DNA of 64,000 bases from Heligmosomoides polygyrus polygyrus (taxonomy: Eukaryota; Nematoda; Chromadorea; Rhabditida; Heligmosomidae), in the NCBI GenBank assembly GCA_947396885.1, contig OX377205.1:58438969-58502968 (forward strand). Direction: 5' to 3'. Below the pieces are notes generated by a model that worked only from the letters and a program-made list of their open reading frames with translations, had not been told where the DNA came from and made no database searches. Below, one piece after another: positions 49,601-61,600 of this stretch. Each line of letters opens with the position of its first letter. Position 1 is the stretch's first letter. The translations under genes were made by a program, and so were the position numbers.

Positions 49601-52600
49601 TTGGGTTCGGTTAGTTTGTCACGCGCATTCCTCTACGTTTCCAGTTTAGGTGTGGTAGCAATCTGAGGATTTTTCATGCACTGGGATTACTTATCTCCAA
49701 CAAACGCATTTCACTTGGTTGGTATCTGGTGTCCACGCATTTGCAATATGTATCCATCGTAAGGCCTCGTGCTTCCTGTCGCCGCGATGGAATGTGACGG
49801 GGAGTTTCGCAGAGCTACGCTGAAGGATGTGGAGTTCTCTCTGCTCGTCGCACCGCTCATTGCTCTGCAAGGGAGCGCGTCCGCTTGAGACCAGCGCTAA
49901 GCACTGCGCGCAGCGCAAAAAAGGTATGCCATGTCGCGATGAACACGGGAAGCCATCGCACTTATTTGTGTGTTCCACGACCGTCTCATAATGGAGCGGG
50001 CACCAGCCCGCTTAGTACCTTGAATTGTTTATCTGCGTGGCTCTCTACGTACTTCTTCTTCTTCTTCTTCTTCAGCGTTTGTCCCGCTTCGAGGCGGGGT
50101 CCGCTATTCTGGTGTGGTTACGCCACTTTACGCGATCAAATGTTTGATCGGGATGGATACCAGCAACCTTTACGCCCACATGCAACGTATCAAGCCATCG
50201 CTGCTTCGGCCGCCCTTTAGGCCGTTTTCCGGGCACATCTATGTTAAGGCCAATCTTCCTAACAGTGTCACCACTAGCTCGAAGAACGTGGCCATACCAC
50301 CGAAGGCGAGCTTCACGTAACTTGTCAGCAATTGGAGCGACACCAAACCTCTGGCGTATTTCATCGTTGCGAATACGGTCCAGACGGTAACACCAGCCGT
50401 CCATCGCAGCATTTTCGTTTCCATTACGCTGAGGCGAGTCTCAACCTCCTTGGTTGCAGGCCAGCACTCAGCTCCATACATCGCTACTGGTCGGACGATG
50501 GTTCTATAGATCTTCGATTTAAGGCGTTCCGGTATCTTCCTGTCGCATGAAACGCCTGTCATCGAGCGCCATTTGGACCACGCTGCGCTCACGCGCGAGT
50601 TCACCTTGAACGTCAGACTACCATCAGACGCAATTGCAGATCCAAGGTACTTGAAGTTTGTCGTTCGTACTAGCGCAGTGCCATTGATCTCAATGGACCG
50701 GCTTCGTTTACGTCTGTCGTCAAGTACTCAGATTTTTTGACGTTTAGCTTGAGCCCGAACATCGCCAAGCGGTCGTACCAAGCTTGCGCTTGTCGCTCGA
50801 GTTCGCTCTTCTCTTCGATTGCAAGCATTACGTCATCTGCATACAGCAGCGTCCAGGGGGCACGCTTCTGAAGGTCTCTCGAAATGGCATCCATTACGAC
50901 AATGAATAAGAGCGGGGAGAGCGCAGAGCCCTGGTGAACACCAACGGAGATAGGAAACTCCGCCGATGTGCCGGCTGGCGCTCGCACAGTACTCTTTGGA
51001 CCAGAGTAAAGTATGCGCACCCACTCAATAAGCTCTTCGGGAACACCGTGTTGTCGTAAGGCGTACCATATAACCTCACGCGGAACACGATCAAATGCTT
51101 TCTCTAAGTCGAGAGAAGCTACAATACCGCTCAAATTCTTTGCAAAAAAGACGCTTTGCGACGGATTAATCCGTCGCAAAGCGTCTTTTTTGCAAAGAAT
51201 TTGAGCGGTATTGTATGTGCAGCGGTTTCTGCTTTTCGCGATGTCTCTCTACCAGAAGACGAGCAGCATGTATGGCATCGATGGTGCCACTGCCCGCTAC
51301 GAAGCCACATTGATTGGTGGAAAGTTGGACGATATCGCGAATACGTCCGTCTACAATTCGCTCGAAGATTTTCATGCTGTGCGAGAGCAAGCGAATTGGA
51401 CGGTAATTCGTGCAGTCCGCAGGACTGCCCTTCTTCTTCCATATCGGGATCGTCGTGCTTTCCTGCCAACTACCAGGTACCTTCTTTTCCGTAACAACCT
51501 GGTTGAAAAACTTCGTTAGCCACTCAGCAGGACTCCAGCACCTCAACTTCCATAGGTCGGCCGCTATATCATCGGGGCCCGTTGCTTTGCCTGGCTTCTT
51601 CTTCTTCCGTCTCCTCCACAGTGATTTTCTGCACAGGACCGTGCGTAGGAGGGACGCAAGGGATGGGCGGATGGGCAAACTCTTCTGTCGAAATTCTCTC
51701 GAAGTAGTCATGCCATCGTTTCATAGCCCTCTTGCGGTTCGTCAGTAGATGGCCATTCTCATCGTTGATGCCCAAGAATTTCTCGATGTCCTCGGCCTGA
51801 CGATGGCGTGCCTTGGCAAGTCGATAAAGATGTCGTTCACCATCGCGCGTCTCGAGTTTATCGCTGAGATCATCATAATGGACGGCTTTTGCAACGGCTA
51901 CGGCCTTCTTTGCCGCTTTCTTCGCCCCCTGGCACATACGCCATTTGTCTGCAGTCTTGTCGCGCAGGAATGCGTGTTATAATTTTTTCTTCTCTCGGAC
52001 TTTTTCTCTTACGTCGTTAGTCCACAGCCACGCCAGCTTCTCGATCTTGCGGCGTCCAGGCTTAGTCATGCCTAATTCAGAGCATGCAACTTGTAAAATC
52101 GTTTCGGTTGCATCTTTCCATGCTTCGTCGACGGTTGTCACCGTCGATAACCGGATACGAGAAACAAAAGCTGCAGCGTTTTCCTTCAATCGCCACCACT
52201 TGATTCTCGGTGGACCGCATCGCTCGACATGCCTCAGCCTCGGAGGGGCGAACTTAAGAGTGCATATCAGCGGACGGTGCTTTGTGGCGACAGTCTCGTA
52301 CGGCACCACCTTCGCATCTGTAATCAGCTTTCGATGATTGAGATTGCGATGCTTCACAAGGATGAAGTCGATCTGTGTCTTGGTGCTCCCGCTATAGAAC
52401 GACACCAGATGGGAGTCACGCTTTCGAAATACGGTGTTCGCGATGATGAGGTTATGCGAGTCCGCATACTCAAGGATTCGCTCACCATCAGCGTTACGTG
52501 CTCCATATCCGAAACCGCCGTGACAGCTGCGACCATCTTTCGCAGTCCCCACATGACCGTTGAGGTCACCTGCGATAACGACAGCGTCTTCTGACGGTAC

Positions 52601-55600
52601 CTCTGCTGTCTTCTCATCAAGCAAGGTCCAAAACTCATCCTTGGCTCTCTCAGAGCAGCCTGCCTGCGGAGCGTATGCAGAGAAGAAATGATACATACGC
52701 TGTTCAGCAGCGACTACGACCTTTATCAAGCGGTCATTAAAACGTTCCACGCTTATAATCGCGTCTCGGAAACGTTCGGAGACGATTACACCAACTCCGC
52801 TGGTGGTCCTGGGACTGCCGCACAGAATGGCCTTGAAGCCTCGGCCTATGTCCCTCGACTTACAACAGGACCACCTCGTCTCCTGTACCGCACATAAGTC
52901 GATTCGTCTTCGCTCCAGTGCTTCTGCCAACTCGCACGAGCGGCCCGTCAACGTACCCACATTCAGCGTAGCTACGCGGGTCTTGCCTACGTTACGGGAC
53001 TTTCGGACTAGCTCAGTTCCCCCCGATGCCGTCCTCGCATCAGGGACCCTCGCATACTTCTCACACTCGCCGGGCTCTGCGAGTGCGCGTCGGCTCCCGC
53101 GGACGCCGTAGCATTATCTCGATACTCACTTAACGTCATCAACCATGTGATGTGACGTGGGATCTCCATAGGCCGGACTGTCACTAGGGCCTGTCGCCTG
53201 TACTCGAATGTCCGTGATTAGCTTAGCTCGCAGAGGCGAACAGTTTCCAGTGGCACCACGTGGAGGAACGGACATCGCCACCTGGCTCTCTACGTACAAA
53301 ATAAATAAATAGATATATTTGTGTATAGTTGTTTTCACGTCAAATTGGACACTCTTCTAAGCTAGCCTAAGACTTTAGAAATCAAAGCGAACTCTTCCAA
53401 ATCGAAATGACAGGGTAAACCCCTAGCTCACTAAAATGGTAAGAATAATTTTTTGGTCAAGAAGAAATTGATAGAACTTGACTTTGAAATTTTTTAGTTC
53501 ACCTGTCCCAAGATGTGTCATAATTTTATAAAAATTGTATTTTGTTAGAAAAAATAATTAACTAAACTTTGTTTTAAGGCGCAGTAAGGCAGCAATCATG
53601 TAGTGTATTAAAAGACTAGATCGCGCCATACAGTCGAAAAGCAAGTCGCAATGTTTATTTGATTGATAGTGTAAATACTGGTTACATGCATCAAGAAAGT
53701 TAGGATATGTGTGTTTTTTTGAAATTTTTTTTTGAAATTTTTTGAAATTGAAATTTTTTGTCTGCATGCAGTTTCACACCGTTTGCAGGTGTGAAACTGC
53801 ATGCAGACAAAAATTTTGCTATCAATCAAACAAAAACCGCGAAGTTTGGTCGGGAGCATGACGCAGTCTTTGTTTTAGCGATATAAAATACCCGTCTTTT
53901 TACTTTTGAAAACAAGCTTTAAATCATCGTTTTTCTCAGAAAGTAAAATTTTTATAAAATTTCAAACTATGTGTTCTCTTATTGGGAAGTAAAGCTTCAA
54001 AGAAAGTTATACTAAAATTTTCCTTGGACAAAAAATTATTTTAACATTCTTTGGGAGTCTCTAGTTTAATGTAGAAGAAGCCCATTTCGATTTTGAAAAG
54101 TTCGCTTTGCTTTCAAAAGTCTTAGGTAGCTTAGAAGAGTGTCCAATTTGACGTGAAAATGGTATATTCAGGGTGTCCCAAAAATGTATACACTGTTTGA
54201 AAGCTGATAACTTTGCTCGCAGTAAAGGCACTGAAGAAGGACTCATATGAAAGCTTAAGAGAATAGAAATTGTCTGACATTTCAGCGACATCAGACGCGC
54301 CATGCACTCCCTGAAATTTTGCATTTTACACTCGATTGATTGTGTTTCGCTTGAATACATGTTACAAATTCTTCACAATGTGACCGCTTTGATTGATTTG
54401 TGCTTCTTCTAGAGTTTAAAGCTTAAAAACACGCTACGGTTTGCGGAAAATGCAGGGTGTCCTAAAAAAATGCAGGTGCTGTTTGAAACGTTTCAACATT
54501 GCTGCTAATGAAGCCTTTGAAGATACTTGAGGCTCATATGAAAGTGCGGAGTAACGAAATTTCTAAAACGTACAAGTGGGAAAGATTGTGCCATGCGCTC
54601 GCCTGAAACCTTGCATTACAGACTCGATTGATTGGGCCTGTGCTGAATGTCTGTAATAATCTTGTTACTGCTTGGCTACTTTAACCTGCGTTGTGCTTCT
54701 TTTAACGTTATGCGTCGCCCAGTAGCTGCAATTACACTGATTAACCTCTCCAATCAGCTTGAATGTTGCTTTATCAGTCCACAGAGTGCGTCATGTAAAA
54801 TGGGGCTCCTGTCCACATTTAAATCGTGCGATCAAAACTCGCATTCACGTGTCTTTCACATGATTGTCAAGTTCTAGAAGTTAAAAGAAGCACAGCACAG
54901 GTTAATCTGGTAAAGTAAGTAGTAACAAGATTGTAATAACAGGCATTCAGCCCATGCACAATCAATCGAATCTGAAGTGCAAGGTTTCAGACGAGAGCAC
55001 GGCGCAATCTTGACTATTTGCACGGCACAGTAATCTCGTTACGCTGCGCGTTTATGTGAGTGCCAAAATTCTTCAAAGGCTTCACTACCAGCAAAACCTT
55101 TCACACAAAACCTTTCACACAGTACCTGCATTTTTTAGAATACTCAGCATTTCTTGTTAGCCAAAGTGTCTTTTTGAGTTTTGAACCTTAAAAGAAGCGC
55201 AGATCATTAAAATCGTCCACTTTGTGAACAGCTTGTAACATGCATTCAAGCGAAACACAATCAATCGAGTGTAATGTGCAAAATTTCAGAGAGTGCATGG
55301 CGCGCTCCATGTCGCCCATATGTCAAAAAATTTCTATTTTCCTAAGTTTTCATATGAGTCCTTAACTTCTTCAGTGCCTTTACTGCGAGCAAAGTTAGTT
55401 AATTTCCGAACCGCGCCGCGTCAGTTTCGGTGTGAGAAAATGGCTCTAACTGGGGAGAAAACATTAGCGATCACTGATCGGCTGTCGATAACGCCCTCAA
55501 ACCCCAGCAGTACCATCGATTTTTCGCGTTGCCCGGTCGATATCTATTCCGACCATCGTGCCGCGCCGCGCAGCGGTGCAAGTATAAACTAGGGCTTACG

Positions 55601-58600
55601 AGTCGAACAGTGTGCGCGCGACACGCTACGCGATGCCATGAATAGTTGCGCAATTAATCAATCGCGTCGCTCGATCAATTTGGTCACTACACATTATAGT
55701 TGCGCTCGAATGACCTATTCGAATAGGTATTCGAATGATTTTCATTCGAATCTGAATATTTGAATTCGAATGTTCGAAGAATCGTGTTTTTCGAATGTAT
55801 TCGAATTCGAACGTTCAAAAAATCGCCTTTTGAATGCATTCAAATTCGATTGTTCGAAAATCGCGTTTTTCGAATGTATTCGAATTGGAATGTTCAAAAA
55901 TCGCGTTTTTCGAATACATTCGAAATTCGAGTGCTCGAAAATTGCGGGTATTCGAAACCGCCAATCGGCACAGCCCGCCACACCCACTGCAACAGGTTCT
56001 CACCCCAATAGCAAGTGATTGTTCGGCCCGTCAAAAGCGACTATCCGAGTACCACCGGCGGCGGCTCGCGGCGACAGTGTTGTGCGGACAGCTACGCAGT
56101 GCATAACTACCCACGCAAAACTGTCGCCGCGACCCGTTGCCGGTGGTATGGCATAGGCCTAAAGCCGGGGGCATACCTCGATCGCCGCGATGCCATCCCG
56201 GCGTTCTGTTCATGGCCATTCCGCCGCACGCGGTCGAACAGTCAAGGGAAACTTCGTCGCGGCCCCGCAACGGTGGCGGTCGGCATGCGCGATGGCTTCC
56301 CACGCCCACCGCGGGCATGGCATACTCATTCGCACCGCGTGCGGTGTTTAGCGTTGATCCTGGACGGATCGCCGTCACGCTCCCTTGCAGAGCGATGGGC
56401 GATGCGACGAGCACTGAGAAGTTCAAAATCTTTCGCGTCGCTCTGCAAAACTCATCGCTGCGATTCCATCGCGGCGACGGGAAGTGTGCACGAAGCGTAG
56501 GAAGAACACTCAGAGAAGCACCAGAAGCGTTTGTGCTCAGAAATCTTACTTACTTACTTTGATACTTTGGTAGTCCTTTTGTCGGCTGGAGGTCTTGTCA
56601 GCAAGGACCACATCTTTTCCAGACCGCTCGATCTCTAGCTGCTTGCATCCAGTGGTCAGACTCCGCTCTCTGAAAGATCTTGAGAATGAGTCTGCCCATC
56701 GCGTTGGCGGTCGTCCCAGTGGTCTCTTATGGTTTCTCGGGAGCCATTCTGTGACATGGAGACTCCATCTATCGTCCTTTCGTCTAAACAGGTGTCCGGC
56801 CCAGCGATATTTGGACTTCTTCATGTACTGCAGCGGGTCTGCTAATTGCGACTTCTCCCGTAGCTCCGAGCTTCGTATGCCTTCTTGCCATTGCTGACGA
56901 AGGCTTGTCCTCAGAAGACATCTCTCCAGTGCACGATGCGTAGTTTGCATAGGTCTGGCGATTGTCTTGTTGTCGGGCCAGGTTTCCGTCGCGTAACACA
57001 TAGCAGGCAGTACAGAGGCGTTGATTATCGAGGACCTGAGGCCGGGATCATTGACCTGATCGGTGACTTCGCGAATCGAACTGAAGGCTGCCCATGCTGC
57101 GCGTCTCCTGCAGGCGATTTCAGGAGCGAGGTCGTTATCCATGTTCAGCTCTCTTCCCAGATAGACGTAGGAGTCGACCTGTTGTAGAGCGACTCCATTT
57201 ACTTTTGCTGATCCGTTTACCGTCGACAAGGTAGCCTTTATCGTCCCAGTTCAATTCCTTCATGGCATCCTAGAGTGCCGCTGTGAATAGCTTAGGAGAA
57301 ATCGTGTCTCCCTGCCGTACTCCTTTCTCGATAGGAATCTTAAGCTTTCGATCGAACAACTGGATGGTGTTCGATGTGTTCGAGAGGCATTCGTCGAGAA
57401 GTCGGATGTAGGGTGATGGTATACTAGCATGCACAAGCGCGTTCAGAATGACGTTGATTTCCACAGAGTCGAACGCTTTCCGATAATCCACGAAGACTAG
57501 GACAAGTGGGATGTGGCATTCTCGGCTCCTTTCGATGAGTTGTGAGACAGTCTGCATATGGTCCATGCAGGAGAAATCCTTGCAAAACCCTGCTTGCTCC
57601 ACTGGCTGATACTCATTCAAGCAACGCTCCATACGATTGAGCAGTTTCTTGGTGAAGATCTTGTACACAACCGAGAGAAGACTGATTGGTCGATAGTTGT
57701 TGATATCCTCCTGCTGACCTTTTTTGAAGACTACAACTGTTTTCGATTTCTTCCATGAGTCCTGAATCCTACCAAGACGAATGTAGTGGTTGAAGTGCTT
57801 GGCAAGAAGTGAGCAGAGGACACTGCCACCCGCACGAAGGAGGTCAGCAGAAATGCCGTCCGGTCCTGGAGCAGTGCCTGGTTTCATCCTTCTGATGGCA
57901 TGAGCAACTTCTGATTCCAAGAATGGGAGGCAATTCCTCAGCTGGTGGCATCAAGCATTTCGGGACAGTGCTCGAATAACGAAACAGATCTGTGTAGAAT
58001 TCTTGAACGATGGTCTCCATCGCTCTTCGTGACGTTTACGTTGTTCCATCCTTATCCACAAGGGCTGACATTAATGCCTTTTGGTTGCAGAGATCTCGTT
58101 TGCAGCGCTTTATGCTTGAATCTTTCTCAGCGGCTTCTAACAGCTTCAATCTTCTGTAGGCTTGAATGAACTCCTTCACTGCAATTCGACAGGCCTTCGA
58201 GATGGTGACTTTTTCCAGATGGGAAGCAGTAGGATCCAGTTTAACAGCTCTTCTTCGCTCCAAGAGCTTAATCGCATGTGCGTTGAGTCTTGAAGCAGAC
58301 GGTGATGTGGCTTCGCGAGAGCTGCAAGCACATTTCAACAGTCCTTTAGAGAGAACCCCGACAACCCGTAGTCTTTCGATGCATCTTCAAGAAGATTCCA
58401 ATACACGGCAAAGCATCGTGTACTGCGTGACCATTTGTGCCATCACTAAGTGATGATCACCCCTCCACCGCGATGAGGTGGCACATGAAGGGGCTCAGAA
58501 ATCTTACTACATATAAATCGCTTAATCCATCGGTCACGTTGTCAGTCAAGGGAAGGGGGACTGAAGCCAAAAGATGCCTACGGCAGTGCGGCGTATGCCA

Positions 58601-61600
58601 GCCGGGTTTTCTTCCAGCTTAACCATGGAGGATTGCAGGCGAACTGATAACCTTGGCGGCTGATCACCCAAGTTTGCGATATATTCAGCGGGCAACGCGT
58701 CAGGATATGAGCGGGGATCAAGTGCAGATCGTAGGGATCCAGAAGGCGTGCCCTAGACGTCGTCCAACGTGCGTAGGGATTCCGAGTAAGGGGAACCAGT
58801 AGACCACTAGAGGGGGAACAGGGTGACCAGTATTTTCCCTCAATATCGTCCAATGTGCGTCGGGTTTCTGAATACGGGTCAAAAGAAGTCGTGGCAGATG
58901 TGTCGGAGTGCAGAAGTGTCATAAACGTGGTAACGCGAGAGTCGGGACTCATGGTCAGTGTCACATGTGCGTGCTTGATTCTCACCCCGGGTGAAAGAGT
59001 GACTATGTGATTCGAAGGAGTACATTGCCGTCGGACAGTAACCGGTGTCGAGCAATAAAGATTAATTTTAATTATGTTTTTGAGATTAAGCACCGGATTG
59101 GGACTCTCGTGACCTGCTTCTCGACACGTCGAGAAGGGGCACTTCGAAGAATAAATTGAGCACATGCGATAGAGGGTGGGTGGGCTTCATAGGAGCAGTG
59201 GAAATTCTGGCCCACCGTATCCCGTTGCACTAATTCATATAGTGAAACCAGTTTTTTTTGCTGTAGTAACTGTAGTAAAAGTAAGAAGGCTTAAAGAAGG
59301 AAGGAGGAACATTGGGGCTCTTCTATTGTCGGGGTTTGGGCCCAACCTGTCGTTTGGCGGCCGCTAGGCCGCTGAACGTCTGGTCAATTTATAATTCGTA
59401 AATTAGACATCAAACACATCACCGACAGCTGATCAGTTGGATTTACTTTTCGATGCAATGAGGTGCGGAACGTGGGCCAGGTTCTCGCTTCGCTTTACTG
59501 GGATCGCAGGTGGGGTTCCCGTCTGTGCCGGCGTTTTCGTGTGTTGGCAACTCATCTGCGACGAGGTCCTTTAACTCAGTTTTAACGCAAACTTGACTAA
59601 TATATACCATTTCCACGTTGAAATGGACTCTTTTCATACCAAATTAGACGCTGTTAGAATAATTTTTGTTCAGGGAAAATTTTAGTGTAATTTTCTTTGA
59701 AGTTTTAATTCATCTACCCAATAAGTGAACCCATCGTTTAAAATTTTATAAAGTGCTTATTTTTAGTGGGAAAATAATAGGTTAAAGATAGTAGGTTTTC
59801 CGATCTGACTTTACACTACAAACTCGGAGTCTTACCACCCCTTGCCTGAAAATGGTATTGCTAGGTGCGAAACGGAAGGATTCCGCGATGTCGACTATAG
59901 CTATACCTTTGAGAAATGTGAGTAGCATAATGTTATGGTTTCTATTTAGTTCTCCTCCTATTAAGTGATGACAGGCCCATTTGTCGAGCTTTGTCAGCAC
60001 CGTTAGGAATTAAGGAGTAATCGAGATTGGAACATCTAATAATCGTTTTGCGTGTGAAGTTGTTTTGGACGCTCTCCAGATGATCGATATCTTTTTTAAG
60101 GGATTGAAACAGTGGCATCTTTCAAAACTACAGGGCAGTTGCATGTTTTGTAGGCCGCATATCACCTTTTCGTCCCTGAATTTTCGCATTTTAAATACGT
60201 TGTACGTTCACCCTAATGCGGTGTTTACAATCGTTTCTATATGATGTTGCATAAGTTAGTCGAAATGCACAGACGAATCCATCATGCGACGAATTTTCGA
60301 GCACATTTTCACCGCATCCGCTCAGTTATTACAGTGTGTCCCCAAATATTCCCAATATTCACCGTTATAAAGAAAGAAAAATGAGATTGGAACACGAAAT
60401 TTTAGCACACCTTGACCAGCATATTTACAAACATAATTACATGATCACATCCTAAAACGACTCTCTGGCAGAGACACAGAGGAAGGCATCCAGCGTGGTT
60501 GGTCCGCACATAATCCTCTGACATTTCTTTCCACGCCTTCAGAGGGCTTTCTTTCAGCGTGTCGACTGAGTGGTGTTTTTTAGAGCAGGCTTCGGTCTCC
60601 AAGTAGAAGCAAATAGAGAAGTCCATAGGGTTGAGGTTGGGCTATACGGAGGCCATTCTTCTGGGCTGATAAAGTGAGGAAGCTTGTCCCGGCACCACTG
60701 CTGCACGATCTTCCATTTATGAGATTGACCGAATCCTGCTGTAAGACGAACGGCTTGACCGTGATGAGCGTGCTGCTCCAGGGGACCAAACTCTTTTCCA
60801 AAACATCTTCCAAGTAGATTTTGGAGTCCCTTCTTGACGAAGAACAACGACGATTTTCTCGCACAACTGTATCAGAGGCCCAAACCGTGACTGTTTCCGG
60901 ATGTCAGCACCGTCCATGGATCCTTCCCTTTCATTGGCAACGCGAAAAAAACCCACTCAATATGCATTGAAAAAGGATCCCCTCTTTTCTATATAGTCAA
61001 GCTTCTCTAAAAGTCACTAGTGCTCAAGCCTGAGGAAAGGGTGCTAAATATTTGATAGGGTTCGCCAAGGAAATTTCGTGCAGCGTAAATCCTTTCGAAA
61101 GAAAAAGTTGGGTCGGAAAGGTGGAAAGGATGTGAATACCGCGCCTTCCGCGGACATTTCCAATCGTCATGGTGGGTACTCTACCAGCACTTGTAGAGAT
61201 CAAAACTTGGAAGTGGATTCAACGAGAACAAGGGTCCGTGCCCGAAGGGACATACGCACCACAACAACGAGTCGTTTCCTGTTCTCAAAGTCAGGCGCGT
61301 AAGGAGAGCGTTTTCTATGCGTTTCGTCGCAGTGCTACGGCTGAACTACGCCGAACAGTCGTGAAGGGCAGCTCCTGCGTAAAAGTTGTCCAGAGTTGTC
61401 CGTGTTTCCAGCTTCCACAAGGCAAAGCCACCGAACGAAATCTTCGGTCTCGAAATGAAGAAAGTAAATATAAATAGTAACATGAACCAGCTTTGCTCAA
61501 CAAAAAAAATGCTAGGATGTTCCTCCGCACTGTGACATCTGGCAAAGCATTCATTCCCGGTCACAGTGTGCAGAAAGTGTTCCCCGTAGAATGGTAAGAA

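Larger units (their letters stand above)
50053..53282 (-). mobile_element. Near full-length RTE-like LINE with target duplication
   Basis: Minus strand, 3230 bp including a 92-bp MITE, so about 3.1 kb on its own, the usual full length of RTE elements. It contains endonuclease, reverse transcriptase and C-terminal domains in order and ends in a GAA-repeat tail (TTC repeats at 50053-50074 on the plus strand). Exact 15-bp duplications flank it. The reading frame carries several frameshifts, so it is not active as it stands. Confidence 0.9.
56551..58492 (-). mobile_element. 5'-truncated RTE-like LINE with 16-bp target duplication
   Basis: A 1.94-kb minus-strand insertion lacking the endonuclease. 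The 3' end (left) has short CTTA/AAGT repeats next to the duplication. Flanking 16-bp repeats are exact, which dates the insertion as not very old, yet the coding sequence already has a stop and a deletion. Confidence 0.88.

Noticed and set aside
55961..56534. Overlapping frames of 131-161 codons
   Set aside because: Open on several frames at once because of high GC; no recognisable domain.
58578..59165. 195-codon minus-strand open frame
   Set aside because: No domain, signal or splice evidence; repeated internal words suggest noncoding repeat sequence.
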